Source: an uncultured Bacteroidota bacterium
GTDB taxonomy: Bacteria > Bacteroidota > Bacteroidia > Chitinophagales > Chitinophagaceae
Reading direction: 5' to 3'
Assembly (NCBI GenBank): GCA_903839875.1
Contig: CAIMDZ010000212.1
Location: 1-57,867, forward strand
Length of the DNA: 57,867 nucleotides
Part shown: positions 7,679 to 16,941 of the stretch, piece after piece
Position numbering within the stretch: the stretch's first letter is position 1
Layout: every line of letters begins with the position of its first letter
Position numbers and translations under genes: made by a program
The notes under the pieces: model-generated
The model's input: the letters and a program-made list of their open reading frames with translations, nothing else
The model's database searches: none
What the model was told of the DNA's origin: nothing

Positions 7679-9462
7679 ATGAAAGCCAGGCTCATTTTAA
7701 TGGTTCTAATAGAATTGTATTCTCTTGCTGCAAATGCTCAAAGCAAATTTGATTCTTTATACAATCTGGCCCGAAAAGGAAATGCAGCTGCACAAAATGA
7801 GATTGGGGAAATATATTATGATGCTGAGGAAGTGGTAAAAAATGATACAGAAGCATTTAAATGGTTTAAATTATCTGCTGATAAAGGTTATTTACTAGGA
7901 ATAAACAGTCTCGCCTTCATGTATTTTCATGGTTTTGGAGTGAAAGAAGATAAAGAAAAACCTTTAGTTTGTATAGAAAAGCAGCTATGAAAAACAACAC
8001 AATTGCATTATGCATGCTGGGTGATTGTTATTATTTTGGATTTGGTGTCAAGGCTAATTGCAAACTTGCCATATATTACTACAATAAAGCAAAAAAGCTT
8101 GGAAGTAGTTATGCGAAATCCTGTTTGGGCGAAGTTTATTATCTTGGAGATTGTGTAAAGAAGGATTATAAGCTAGCATTTAAATTGTTTAATGATGCTG
8201 CTAAGGAAAATGAAGATGATTTTGAAGCTCAATGTGGTTTAGGTAATCTATACCTTTTCGGTTTGGGAGTTGAGCAAAATTATCAACAGGCTTTTAAGTA
8301 CTACAGAAAATCTGCAGCTAATGATTATGCTATGGCAGAATTTTATTTGGGCGAAATGTTCTTTCATGGTTTTGGTATTGAAACTAACTATGACTCTGCC
8401 GTGAAATATTACAGTAAATCAGCGGAATTAGAAAATGATAACGCAATGGACAGGATGGGATTTATGTATGAAAAAGGTTTTGGTCTGCCTCAAAACGCTT
8501 GTGAAGCAATGAAGTGGTATAAAAAATCAGCCGAAAACGATAATGTGTCGGGTGAGTTTGAATTGGGGCATTTGTATGAGCAAGGTTTGTGTGTGTCACA
8601 GGATTATAAAGTTGCGCTGAAATGGTATAGAACTGCAACAGCACAAAATGATGAGTTTGACGGACGGCCTGAAAATAGCATCGGGTACTTTTACGAAAAA
8701 GGGATAGACGTCCGGCAGAATTATGATTCTGCACTGAAATGGTACCGTAAAGCAGCCGATAAAGGTAATTCTTACGGCATTAATAACCTGGGGTGGATGT
8801 ATGATAGGGGTTTAGGCGGTGTCAAACAGGATTATTCTGAAGCAGCAAAATTGTTTACCAAAGCAGCAAATCTTGGAAATATGGTGGCTCAGAGTAATCT
8901 GGGTTATTTTTACAAAACGGGAAAAGGTGTACATGAGGATTATTTTGAAGCTGCAAAGTGGTATCTGAAATCTGCGGAACAGGGATATGTTCCTGCCCAA
9001 ATTAATGTGGCAAATATGTTTGCCAATGGAGTTGGTGTAAAAGAAAACTATAAAGAAGCTGCAAAATGGTATTTAAAAGCTGCTAATCAGGGAGATTCTT
9101 CGGCTAGCTTTAACCTTGGTGAATTGTATTATTTTGGCTATGGTTTAAACCGGGATTATGGTAAAGCGGCATATTGGTATAGAAAAGCAGCAGACAAGGG
9201 AAATGTTCGTGCTATGAATAATCTTGGCGAATTGTATGTGGTAGGGTATGGAGTTACACGGAATTATAAAGAAGCTGTGAGGTTATTTTCAAATGCTGCG
9301 GCGAAGGGAGATTTATACGCAAAAGGTAATCTCGGTATACTGCTTTTTGAAGGCAAGGGGATAAAGAAGAATAAAGAAAGAGGGTTTGAACTAATTCATT
9401 TTGCAGTAGCTTCAGGTATTAATGAGTTTAAAGAATATCTTATTAAACATGGGCTGCAATAA
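7679..9462 (+). pseudogene. Second secreted Sel1-repeat protein, interrupted by one frameshift
   Basis: From ATG 7679 a signal peptide (LILMVLIELYSLAANAQ) leads into Sel1 repeats, but the frame closes at 7990. The repeats resume in the next frame (SLYRKAAMKNNTIALCMLGD) and run to 9462, giving 15 repeats and about 594 residues in total. The break is in the second repeat, where the A-run and CC near 7956-7963 (KEDKEK, then FSLYRKAA) is one base short. The last 13 repeats, after the break, stay open without stops, so the lesion is either very recent or a homopolymer error. Codon use is more AT-rich than in the paralogue upstream. Function as for the neighbour: scaffold, unknown partner. Confidence 0.8.
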
Positions 9463-9498
9463 CAGCTTTTGTACCTTCGCCTGAGTATGACCATATTG

Positions 9499-10050
9499 AT
9501 GAAAGTTTTTTATTCCTTCCTGATATTGCTGCAGATAGGAGTAATTATATATTTTGTAAGAAGAGGAAGGAAAAAGACTCTGGCGAATGGCTCCATACCT
9601 TCTGATGATTCCTATGAAGGGCTGAGAAGGCTGGCAATGAGTGTGAAACCGGAACAGCTAAAACTGAAAATACCCGATACCGAAACATTTGTATATGGTG
9701 TTATCATGGACTGGAACACAGGGGATAGTATGGTTACACTTGCAACCTATATTACCGGCGCGGCCAATTTATATTTAAGATCGGGAGGTGGTGTAAAGGG
9801 TGGTGGTAAAAATCAGAATGTGGGTGAGGCGGCGGCAAAATTTGTTGCTAATGCACAGGATTACATCGGGAGTGCATTACCTGCAGGTGTTACTGAAATA
9901 CCCGCTCCGGGATGTGTCCGGTTTTATTTGCTGACCAATAAACAAATGTACGTTGCCCAGGAGCAAGTGAAACATTTTGATGATGGCTCATCCTCCTGGC
10001 TTCCTTTATTTAAACAAGGCAATGAGGTGATAACAGAAATGATGCACTAA
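9499..10050 (+). CDS. Membrane-anchored protein of unknown function
   Basis: The 183-residue product has one N-terminal membrane helix (MKVFYSFLILLQIGVIIYFV) followed by RRGRKK, so the C-terminal part should lie in the cytoplasm. The soluble part has a Gly-rich stretch (RSGGGVKGGGKNQNVGEAAAKFV). I do not recognise the family. The frame is open from 9469 and another ATG lies at 9487; I chose 9499 because TACCTTCG at 9472-9479 resembles a -7 box and would put transcription start near 9486. Confidence 0.7.
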   Translation: MKVFYSFLILLQIGVIIYFVRRGRKKTLANGSIPSDDSYEGLRRLAMSVKPEQLKLKIPDTETFVYGVIMDWNTGDSMVTLATYITGAANLYLRSGGGVKGGGKNQNVGEAAAKFVANAQDYIGSALPAGVTEIPAPGCVRFYLLTNKQMYVAQEQVKHFDDGSSSWLPLFKQGNEVITEMMH

Positions 10051-10071
10051 AAACAATTTCCATCTGCAGGC

Positions 10072-10560
10072 ATGATAAGAGTAGCCACAATAGAAGATCT
10101 GGATAGCCTGGTAGCAATACATAACCAGGCTATTGACGCCCAGTTTCAGACTGGCTTTACAGAAAAAAACAAACCCGGAAACAGGGTAGGCTGGTTTAAT
10201 GAACATCCTGCTGATAAATACCCGTTGTTCGTTTTTGAACTCGATGGAAAGGTGGCGGGTTATTTAAGTTTGAGTGGCTACAGGCAGGGCAGGGGAGCGC
10301 TGAGGTATGCGGTGGAAGTAAGTTATTTTATTCATACAGACTATCAGAAGAAAGGTATAGGAATGCTGCTACTGAAGCATGGTATCAAAGCATGCAAAGC
10401 ATTACATTACAAAATACTTTTAGCCATCATCCTTGAACCTAATACAGGTAGCGCCAAATTGCTGGAAAGAACCGGTTTTGAAAAGTGGGGTTACCTTCCA
10501 GCTATAGCTGATTTTGATGGGGTAGAATGCAGCCAGGTTTATTATGGGCTAAAACTTTGA
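10072..10560 (+). CDS. GNAT N-acetyltransferase, phosphinothricin/L-amino-acid acyltransferase type
   Basis: The 162-residue product has the whole GNAT fold: IRVATIEDLDSLVAIHNQAI at the start, a substrate strand (GALRYAVEVSYFIHTDY) and the acetyl-CoA pyrophosphate loop QKKGIG. The ending (NTGSAKLLERTGFEKWGYLP) matches the PAT/MnaT-like subgroup, which acetylates the amino group of small amino acids or analogues such as methionine sulfone. The exact substrate cannot be told. Confidence 0.88.
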   Translation: MIRVATIEDLDSLVAIHNQAIDAQFQTGFTEKNKPGNRVGWFNEHPADKYPLFVFELDGKVAGYLSLSGYRQGRGALRYAVEVSYFIHTDYQKKGIGMLLLKHGIKACKALHYKILLAIILEPNTGSAKLLERTGFEKWGYLPAIADFDGVECSQVYYGLKL

Positions 10561-10578
10561 AAAGACATTTTCGCCCGC

Positions 10579-10980
10579 CTACTCACAATCCACATACACA
10601 AGGTCTGAAACCCGGTCGTAATAAAGGGCTGACGAGAATTTTTCATCATGCAGCAGCTTCTGCTTAAATGTGAAATCAGTCATAGCGCATCTGCCGCTGG
10701 GCAGGATAGACAGCAGTTCCATATGAATCTTACGCCCTTTCAGAAATCCGTCCCTGTCCAGGTCCAGTTCCCATTTATCAGAGATAATAACGGCTTTATA
10801 ATATACCTCATGCCAGTCGAAAACCATGCCGCGCTTGTTAGCCAGTTTTACTGCCATTTTCTCCAGTTTTTCATCCTTCATCCCCGGTTTGATACCGCTG
10901 AATTTGGCCTGGTTTTGGGCGTTTGAAGAACTGCAAAGACAAAAAATTGCGAAAAAAAGGAGCAGAAAATATTTACTCAT
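10579..10980 (-). CDS. Small exported protein of unknown function
   Basis: From ATG 10980 the 133-residue product has a signal peptide (YFLLLFFAIFCLCSSSNAQ) and a soluble domain with charged helices (GMKDEKLEKMAVKLANKRG) and two isolated Cys. No family recognised. The frame also has an ATG at 10998, but that codon lies inside a TATCTTTG -7 box, so the later start is preferred. Confidence 0.7.
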   Translation of the reverse strand: MSKYFLLLFFAIFCLCSSSNAQNQAKFSGIKPGMKDEKLEKMAVKLANKRGMVFDWHEVYYKAVIISDKWELDLDRDGFLKGRKIHMELLSILPSGRCAMTDFTFKQKLLHDEKFSSALYYDRVSDLVYVDCE

Positions 10981-10995
10981 GACATTCTGTTTGTC

Positions 10996-11003
10996 CAAAG
11001 ATA
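10996..11003 (-). promoter_or_regulatory. -7 box (TATCTTTG) of the exported-protein gene
   Basis: An exact TAnnTTTG match on the minus strand, 15 nt before ATG 10980. It overlaps the alternative upstream start codon and argues against it. Confidence 0.6.
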
Positions 11004-11068
11004 AAAAAAGTGAAAATAAGCGTATAATAATTTAATATTTATTAATTTGGCATAATTATTGTGCGAAT

Positions 11069-12643
11069 TTACAATGTGAAATAAAAGGTTGCTCCTTTTT
11101 GCACCTCACTTTCGGCCCATATTTTGCCTCCGTGCTTTTCGACTATTCGTTTTACAATAGGTAGCCCTAAGCCATTGCCCTCAAAGTCGGTATGCAACCT
11201 CTTGAACGGGGCAAAAAGTTTTGGGAATTCTGCCATGTCAAAACCAACACCGTTATCCTTAACAAAGTATACAGTCTTACCATGCTCTTCAAAACAGCCA
11301 ATAGTCACTTCAGGGTGCTCATTTTTTGAGGAGTACTTAATTGCATTGAGTACCAGGTTTGTCCATACCTGTTTTAATGTAGCCTTTTCACCAAAACAAT
11401 CCGGAAGATTAGCTACATGAAATTTTGTCTGCGGAGCTGATGCGTTACTAATCACCTCGTTCACCATTTTATTCATGTCAACAGGTGCTTTATTTATTTT
11501 ATCAATACCCATGCGATAAAATATAAGAAGGTCTTTTAACAATTGCCGCATGTCCATTGTAGTCTTTAAGACTATCTCCAGACATTCGGTATCATCCTTG
11601 TTTAAACGATCTTTTGCTGATTGCAGAATAATCCCTGTTAGACCTTCAATCCGGGAAAGCGGTGCATTTAAATCATGGGCTGCAGATGCGCTGAATGCCT
11701 CGATGTCTTCCTCCCGTTTCTTTCTTTCAGTAATATCATTGACTGTAGATAAAAAAGAGGTTGGTTTTCCATTTTTATCAATATCAATTGGTTTTGCGGT
11801 AATAAATACCTTTAATTTTGTGCCATCCTTATGAATTATCACGCTTTCAAATTCCTCAGCAATTCCGCTAAAAACATCATTCATTAATTGGAGGGATACA
11901 ATTTTATGTTCATCGGGTGAAAATGTATCAACAATATTTCTGCCTATTAATTCATGCAGGGAATACCCGGTCATTTCAGCCATGCCTGGGTTGTAAAAAA
12001 GTATCTTCCCGTCTTTGTTAAAATAGATAATGCCTTCTTTTAAGGCAAATACAAGCGATCTGAATTTTTCCTCGTTCTTAGCAACAGCCTGCTCTGCTAC
12101 TTTTCTAACAAAATCGTTTCTATTCAGGACTCCGGCATAATAGAACATGACCAGAAGAACAACAAGCACAATTAATCCGGTATCAAGAGCAATGACGTAT
12201 TCCATTTTATATATCTGTGCTCTCTGAATTATCAGGTGGGAATATCCATAAACCGGAGGAATAAGCAGTATTAGTGGTATGGCTTTTCGAACCAATTTTC
12301 CACCGATAAGTTTGGAGAAAAATATCCCATTTAAATAGCCTGCCGGCAGTGTAAGGAAAAGCGAGACAAACAATAGCATAAAGGATATAGAAGTATTCAA
12401 CGCCATAGGTTTGAAGGGCCCGATCCTGTAGAATGACTCTAAACTGTATATGTAACCTATAACACCGAGGTAAGAAATCAGGAATGCGATTATGAGCAGC
12501 ACGTCATTTACGATGCGATTTGCTTTTTTGTTACTATATGAATTCAGGAGCAGTATTCCTGCTAGTGTGAAAAGCAGCGCAGTGGTCTGTGCCATTGAAT
12601 TAGGTATCAGTAGCAAATCTAATTTTTCCGGAAAAAGCAACAT
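11069..12643 (-). CDS. PAS-domain sensor histidine kinase, N-terminus cut by an IS remnant
   Basis: The 524-residue protein has about six membrane helices (residues 1-170), a PAS domain (about 193-305, ending VNDITERKKREE), a HisKA domain with phospho-acceptor His near 323 (SASAAHDLNAPLSR), and an ATPase domain with N-box NLVLNAIKYSS, G1 DNGVGFD and G2 GNGLGLPIVK. It should phosphorylate a response regulator, which is not adjacent. The frame stays open upstream of ATG 12643 as LEYAGILKLHID and meets IS sequence at 12679. In related kinases LEY..., ID.LLF and M...TAL form one sensor block, so the original N-terminus is missing. A shortened protein from 12643 may still be made. Confidence 0.85.
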   Translation of the reverse strand: MLLFPEKLDLLLIPNSMAQTTALLFTLAGILLLNSYSNKKANRIVNDVLLIIAFLISYLGVIGYIYSLESFYRIGPFKPMALNTSISFMLLFVSLFLTLPAGYLNGIFFSKLIGGKLVRKAIPLILLIPPVYGYSHLIIQRAQIYKMEYVIALDTGLIVLVVLLVMFYYAGVLNRNDFVRKVAEQAVAKNEEKFRSLVFALKEGIIYFNKDGKILFYNPGMAEMTGYSLHELIGRNIVDTFSPDEHKIVSLQLMNDVFSGIAEEFESVIIHKDGTKLKVFITAKPIDIDKNGKPTSFLSTVNDITERKKREEDIEAFSASAAHDLNAPLSRIEGLTGIILQSAKDRLNKDDTECLEIVLKTTMDMRQLLKDLLIFYRMGIDKINKAPVDMNKMVNEVISNASAPQTKFHVANLPDCFGEKATLKQVWTNLVLNAIKYSSKNEHPEVTIGCFEEHGKTVYFVKDNGVGFDMAEFPKLFAPFKRLHTDFEGNGLGLPIVKRIVEKHGGKIWAESEVQKGATFYFTL

Positions 12644-12678
12644 GTCAATATGTAACTTTAAAATCCCGGCATATTCCA

Positions 12679-12742
12679 GTGAGGATGCAAGGGTGAAATT
12701 ATTAAAACTTTATCCGTCAATTCATGCGTGACATGACACTAG
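12679..12742 (+). mobile_element. 64-bp remnant of the IS630-type right end
   Basis: These bases are identical to 77-140, i.e. the last codons of the transposase plus the IS terminus and CTAG. The interior side is joined directly to kinase coding sequence, while the terminal side abuts the next gene. There is no second IS end, so a deletion has removed most of the element together with the kinase 5' end. A 64-base exact overlap could also cause an assembly mis-join. Confidence 0.85.
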
Positions 12743-12749
12743 TTAAACT

Positions 12750-13379
12750 ATGAAAAGTTTAATCGTACTGACATTTGTTGCTGCAATGCTAGGTGAAAGT
12801 TGCCAGACTTATACATCTGCAAACGGTGGCAAATACAGGCAATTGAATCCTGCGAAAGATAAAACTGACTTGTCAGCAATGGATACCGGCAGGTTTATCA
12901 GACAGCGATTTGATTTGTCTGACTTCACAAATAAAGTGGCTTTTAGAAACAGGAAGCGGATCATTGTGCCGGTTGAAGGTTCAGATGTGCGGGCAATGGT
13001 AAACACAAATGGGCGCTATTATTTGTATTTCTGGAACCCGGGATGCCCTGCTACCCGTTCCGAAATACATAAGATGGACAGTATAGCTCAAAAAGGAGAA
13101 AGCGTGATGATCATTTCACTGCGCAGCAACTATGAGGTTATTGATACCATACTTGGTAAAAAGCATTTTTCTCAATACCCCTGGTATACTTTAGAAGCGG
13201 ACAGGTACACCAGCAAATTGGTAGTGCGTAAAATCAGGTTTATCAAAGAAGCTTGCCCAACCTGTTACGAGCAGTACAAAGATGACCTGGCAGTTGCTGA
13301 TTATTTATTATTGGAAAACGGCACAACTAAACCGGTAATGTACAACGACTCCGGTGGTATAAATATCTTTAATCATTGA
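12750..13379 (+). CDS. Exported protein with a degenerate thioredoxin-like region
   Basis: The 209-residue protein has a short hydrophobic leader (SLIVLTFVAAMLGESC); the Cys could be lipidated, but the lipobox is poor. The middle (YYLYFWNPGCPATRSEIHKMDSI) resembles the thioredoxin-fold strand and active-site turn, but has CPAT where CxxC is expected, so it is not a normal disulfide oxidoreductase. A second pair, CPTC, occurs later (EACPTCYEQY). Its ATG overlaps a stop codon of a mini-frame that starts in the IS end (ATGA at 12750-12753). Confidence 0.7.
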   Translation: MKSLIVLTFVAAMLGESCQTYTSANGGKYRQLNPAKDKTDLSAMDTGRFIRQRFDLSDFTNKVAFRNRKRIIVPVEGSDVRAMVNTNGRYYLYFWNPGCPATRSEIHKMDSIAQKGESVMIISLRSNYEVIDTILGKKHFSQYPWYTLEADRYTSKLVVRKIRFIKEACPTCYEQYKDDLAVADYLLLENGTTKPVMYNDSGGINIFNH

Positions 13380-13460
13380 ACATAGTCCTTCAGCGTGGCT
13401 TGAAGAACGTGGGTTTAGGTTTTTTGGTATATATTTACTCTAGGCTATTATCGTGACCCA

Positions 13461-14174
13461 ATGAAACATCCTTTACCCATTGCATTTATCCTTCTGGCTG
13501 CCTTAGCAATTTCAGCCTGCCGGTCAGGTACAGGCACTGCTTCGCGGAAAGATACAACGGCTGTAATAAGCGATAAAGATAAGTTCAGGTTGGAAGAACA
13601 TAGGGCAGACAGCGCCATAAAAGCGCTTACCGCATGCGATAGTGGAAGTATCGGAAAAGAGCTCAAAGTTTATTGCCAATATGTGGAAGATATAGGAGGG
13701 GATTGCGGAGGTAAATTAATGATAGTGGAATTTCCTGAGCGGCATACCAGGCACGGTTTCCGGGTAAGGTATGATCTGCAGGGGATAAGCGATATTGATG
13801 TTCGTGACTCAGAAGGAAGGATCATTAAAGACGGGAATGATCTGATGGGGAAGTTCATCAATCTGCGTTATAAGACCGAAATGGTATCGTTCGTTTCAGA
13901 CATATACACTAATGGTGTCTCCATTCATGGCATTCACGATAAACCGGATCCGAAATGCAATGAATTTACCGGCATCCTGGGTGGCGCTAAAGAAGTGACA
14001 GGCGACAACGATTACAATCCGCATTATATCACCGTTACAGATAAACAAGAAAAGAAAATGAAATTTGAATACACCATTGACGAAAACGTTGTAGCGGTAA
14101 ACAATCAACCGGTAACAGTGTTTTATACACAGCACATTGCAGAAAGACTCATAGACATACAGGTAGTTAAATAG
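13461..14174 (+). CDS. Predicted lipoprotein of unknown function
   Basis: The 237-residue product has a good lipoprotein signal (FILLAALAISAC, Cys20) followed by a low-complexity linker. The soluble part has several Cys (ACDSGS, VYCQYVEDIGGDCGG) and predicted beta strands; no family recognised. It is a single gene ending before a hairpin at 14210-14242 and a terminator at 14304-14346. Confidence 0.75.
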   Translation: MKHPLPIAFILLAALAISACRSGTGTASRKDTTAVISDKDKFRLEEHRADSAIKALTACDSGSIGKELKVYCQYVEDIGGDCGGKLMIVEFPERHTRHGFRVRYDLQGISDIDVRDSEGRIIKDGNDLMGKFINLRYKTEMVSFVSDIYTNGVSIHGIHDKPDPKCNEFTGILGGAKEVTGDNDYNPHYITVTDKQEKKMKFEYTIDENVVAVNNQPVTVFYTQHIAERLIDIQVVK

Positions 14175-14209
14175 GGTAGGTCTTTTTTTTGAAAATCGCA
14201 TTTCAGGGT

Positions 14210-14242
14210 AGATTTGTCAACATTTTAAAAGTTGACAAATCT
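14210..14242 (+). other. Hairpin without a T-run
   Basis: A perfect 12-bp stem (AGATTTGTCAAC / GTTGACAAATCT) with a 9-nt loop lies downstream of the lipoprotein gene. It may protect the 3' end of the message; the arms resemble those of the terminator at 22335-22376. Confidence 0.5.
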
Positions 14243-14303
14243 TGTATAACCGTATTACGCCTTATTTTGAGGTTAAGAAAATTCGTAGATACTATAATGT
14301 AAA

Positions 14304-14346
14304 AAAAACCAATGGTCCGGATGTGATTTCCGGACCATTGGTTTTT
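14304..14346. terminator. Bidirectional intrinsic terminator
   Basis: A 17-bp inverted repeat built on CCAATGGTCCGG / CCGGACCATTGG, flanked by A5 and T6 runs, separates convergent genes. Confidence 0.88.
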
Positions 14347-14434
14347 TGCTGATTGTATGTTGTATTATCTAATGAACGTAGGTTGTATATTATTCTATTG
14401 TCATTTCAACTTACTATTCCTGGTAACAAAGTAA

Positions 14435-14671
14435 TTATCTTCTGTCGTGATCATGATGTCCGTGATGACCATGATGCCCATGATGGTCGCGGGGAGCCTG
14501 AGGTCCGCGAGGTCCGTGGTGCCTGCCATCTCTGTGATGTTGTTCATGCCTGGTTCTGTCGTGCATGTGATGCGATCTGTGCTCTGTTCTGTGATGATGA
14601 TTTTCCTGAGCAAAGGATGGGGAACAACCCAGTACAATTGCGAGTATTGTCATAACAATAAACTTCCTCAT
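14435..14671 (-). CDS. Very histidine-rich small exported protein
   Basis: The 78-residue product has a signal peptide (MRKFIVMTILAIVLGCSPSF, then AQ). The mature 57 residues contain 21 His by my count, mostly as HH pairs, ending in repeats of GHH, with many Arg and Asp but almost no hydrophobic residues. Such a chain is likely disordered and could bind Ni, Zn, Cu or Co in the periplasm. The frame is open further upstream, but the signal peptide fixes the start at 14671. A plus-strand frame here is a mirror of the repeat codons. Confidence 0.75.
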   Translation of the reverse strand: MRKFIVMTILAIVLGCSPSFAQENHHHRTEHRSHHMHDRTRHEQHHRDGRHHGPRGPQAPRDHHGHHGHHGHHDHDRR

Positions 14672-14823
14672 AATATTTATGTGATGGTTTTTATATAAAT
14701 CACATTGCAAAAATGATAAGTATCTGAATTGTATGCAATAATTAATATCAGTATAGGCACTGATATTAATCACTATTGGAAAGAAGCTTAAAATTGAATT
14801 TCCAGGTAGCCCGTCAGAACAAA

Positions 14824-16941
14824 TTATTTCTCATACCCCAGCCCCATATTCCACAGCAGGAAAGCCCATTTATCCGCCTGTTCAGAGATGATCATATCGG
14901 TAGGTTTTCCGGCTCCGTGGCCTGCTTTTGTTTCAATGCTTATGAGCACAGGGTTGTTGCAGGTCTGCCCGGCCTGCAGGGATGCGGCAAATTTGAAAGA
15001 GTGCGCTGGAACGACCCGGTCGTCATGGTCGCCGGTGGTGACCATAGTGGCTGGGTAACATTGTTTTTTCACGTTGTGCACAGGGGAATATTTGTACAGG
15101 TAATCAAACATTTCCTTGTTGTCCTCGGCAGTGCCATAGTCGTAAGACCAGCCGGCGCCGGCGGTAAATTTATTGTATCGCAGCATATCCAGTACACCAA
15201 CTGCGGGGAAGCAGACATGGAAAAGATCAGGGCGCTGGGTCATACAGGCGCCTATCAGCAGGCCTCCATTTGAGCCGCCGGAAATAGCGAGGAATTCTTT
15301 GGAAGTGTATTTCTGTTTTATCAGGTATTCAGCTGCGGCTATAAAGTCGTTAAATACATTCTGTTTCTTCAATTTAATACCCGCATTATGCCATTTATCG
15401 CCATATTCACCTCCACCGCGGAGGTTGGCCACCGCATAGATGCCACCATTTTCAATAAACACCAGGTTGCTGATACTAAATGAAGGCGTGAGGCTGATGT
15501 TGAATCCACCGTAACCATAAAGCATTACAGGGTTTTTACCTGTGAGCTTCATTCCTTTTTTGTAAGTGATGATCATTGGTATTTTGGTTCCGTCTTTAGA
15601 GGTGTAAAACAGTTGTTTGCTCTCATATTCTTTTGGGTTGAATTGTACATTGGAGGTCTTGTACACTTCGGATTTTCCTGTACGGATATCGTACCTGAAT
15701 ATAGTGGGCGGGTAGACGTAAGATGTGAAGGTGTAGTAGGTTTCCTGCTCTTCCATCTTGCCGCCAAAGCCCCCGGCAGTGCCCAGGCCGGGCATTTCGA
15801 TAGAACGTTCCTTTTTGCCATCGAGCCCATACAGGTAAACTTTAGACACCGCATCTTCTATATAATGAGCAAAGAACTTATGACCACAGGTGGAAACAGT
15901 AAGTGGAAATTTGGTTTCCGGTATCAGTGTTTTCCAATGTTCTTTGGTGGGAGTGGCGGCATCCGCAACCACCAGTTTGCGGTTGGGGGCGCCCTGGTTG
16001 GTGGTAATATACAATTTGCCATTTTCGGCATAAGCCACATCCTGCTCAAAGTCGAAGCCGGTAACGATGGGAACTATTGGCGCTCCTTTTTTAGAGAGGT
16101 CCTGTATGTATAATTCGTTGCCGTAAGTTTCATTTGAGGCGCTGATAACAAGGTAGCGTTCGTCTTCTGTAACTCCGCCGCCAATATACCTTCTGGGAGT
16201 AGCTTCTCCGCCAAATATCAGCTTATCCTGGCTTTGGGGAGTGCCCAGTTTGTGATAAAAGAGTTTGTGAACCTGTGTTTTTTCTGAGAGTAAACTGCCT
16301 TTTGGTTTATCATAGCTGCTGTAATAAAAACCATCGTTATGCAACCAGCTCAGTCCGCTGAACTTTACATCGCGCAGGGTATCATCCATCTTGCTGCCGG
16401 TTTTCGTATCAATTACAATTACCTTACGCCAGTCACTGCCACCCTCGCTTATCTGGTAGGCCGCCAATGATCCGTCTTTGGTAAAATCTATGCCTTGCAG
16501 GGAAGTGGTACCATCCGTTGAGAATTTGTTAGGGTCAAGAAAAACTTCGGGGCTGGCAGTGCCTTTTTGCCTGTAGAGTACGCTCTGGTTTTGCAACCCG
16601 TCATTTTTATAGTAATAAGTATAGCCTCCCTCTTTGAATGGGGCAGAATATTTTTCATAGTTCCAAAGATCCTTCAGACGAGCCTTTATGGCATCACGGA
16701 AAGGTATTTTGGCGAGGTAAGCATTGGTGACCTTATTCTCTTCTGCCACCCAGCTTTTAGTATCCTCAGCCATATCGTTTTCCAGCCAGCGGTAAGGGTC
16801 GGCTACCTTTTTGCCAAAGTAGTCATCTGTCTGGTCGGTTTTTTTTGTATCAGGGTATTTGCCTGTGAAGGCGGATTGTTTTTGTGCGGTTGCTATTGTG
16901 GCTGCCATAAGCAAAGTAGTACTGAGAATTAATGCTTTCAT
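14824..16941 (-). CDS. Prolyl oligopeptidase, S9A family, exported
   Basis: The 705-residue enzyme cleaves short peptides after proline. Its order is: signal peptide (KALILSTTLLMAATIATAQ), family N-terminus (DDYFGKKVADPYRWLEND), a seven-bladed propeller, then the alpha/beta-hydrolase domain. The catalytic Ser is in SGGSNGG, Asp in TGDHDDRVVP and His in AGHGAGK. The frame opens 144 bases upstream, but the signal peptide marks ATG 16941 as the start. It is probably periplasmic, helping peptide use. Confidence 0.95.
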   Translation of the reverse strand: MKALILSTTLLMAATIATAQKQSAFTGKYPDTKKTDQTDDYFGKKVADPYRWLENDMAEDTKSWVAEENKVTNAYLAKIPFRDAIKARLKDLWNYEKYSAPFKEGGYTYYYKNDGLQNQSVLYRQKGTASPEVFLDPNKFSTDGTTSLQGIDFTKDGSLAAYQISEGGSDWRKVIVIDTKTGSKMDDTLRDVKFSGLSWLHNDGFYYSSYDKPKGSLLSEKTQVHKLFYHKLGTPQSQDKLIFGGEATPRRYIGGGVTEDERYLVISASNETYGNELYIQDLSKKGAPIVPIVTGFDFEQDVAYAENGKLYITTNQGAPNRKLVVADAATPTKEHWKTLIPETKFPLTVSTCGHKFFAHYIEDAVSKVYLYGLDGKKERSIEMPGLGTAGGFGGKMEEQETYYTFTSYVYPPTIFRYDIRTGKSEVYKTSNVQFNPKEYESKQLFYTSKDGTKIPMIITYKKGMKLTGKNPVMLYGYGGFNISLTPSFSISNLVFIENGGIYAVANLRGGGEYGDKWHNAGIKLKKQNVFNDFIAAAEYLIKQKYTSKEFLAISGGSNGGLLIGACMTQRPDLFHVCFPAVGVLDMLRYNKFTAGAGWSYDYGTAEDNKEMFDYLYKYSPVHNVKKQCYPATMVTTGDHDDRVVPAHSFKFAASLQAGQTCNNPVLISIETKAGHGAGKPTDMIISEQADKWAFLLWNMGLGYEK

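Noticed and set aside
12492-12731. A 79-codon plus-strand frame ending in the transposase tail
   Set aside because: It is antisense to the kinase for most of its length and only joins the IS remnant by chance; it is not a gene.
14353-14698. Plus-strand frames rich in His, Asp, Arg or Met across the histidine-rich gene
   Set aside because: They mirror the CAC/CAT repeat codons of the minus-strand gene, which alone has a signal peptide.
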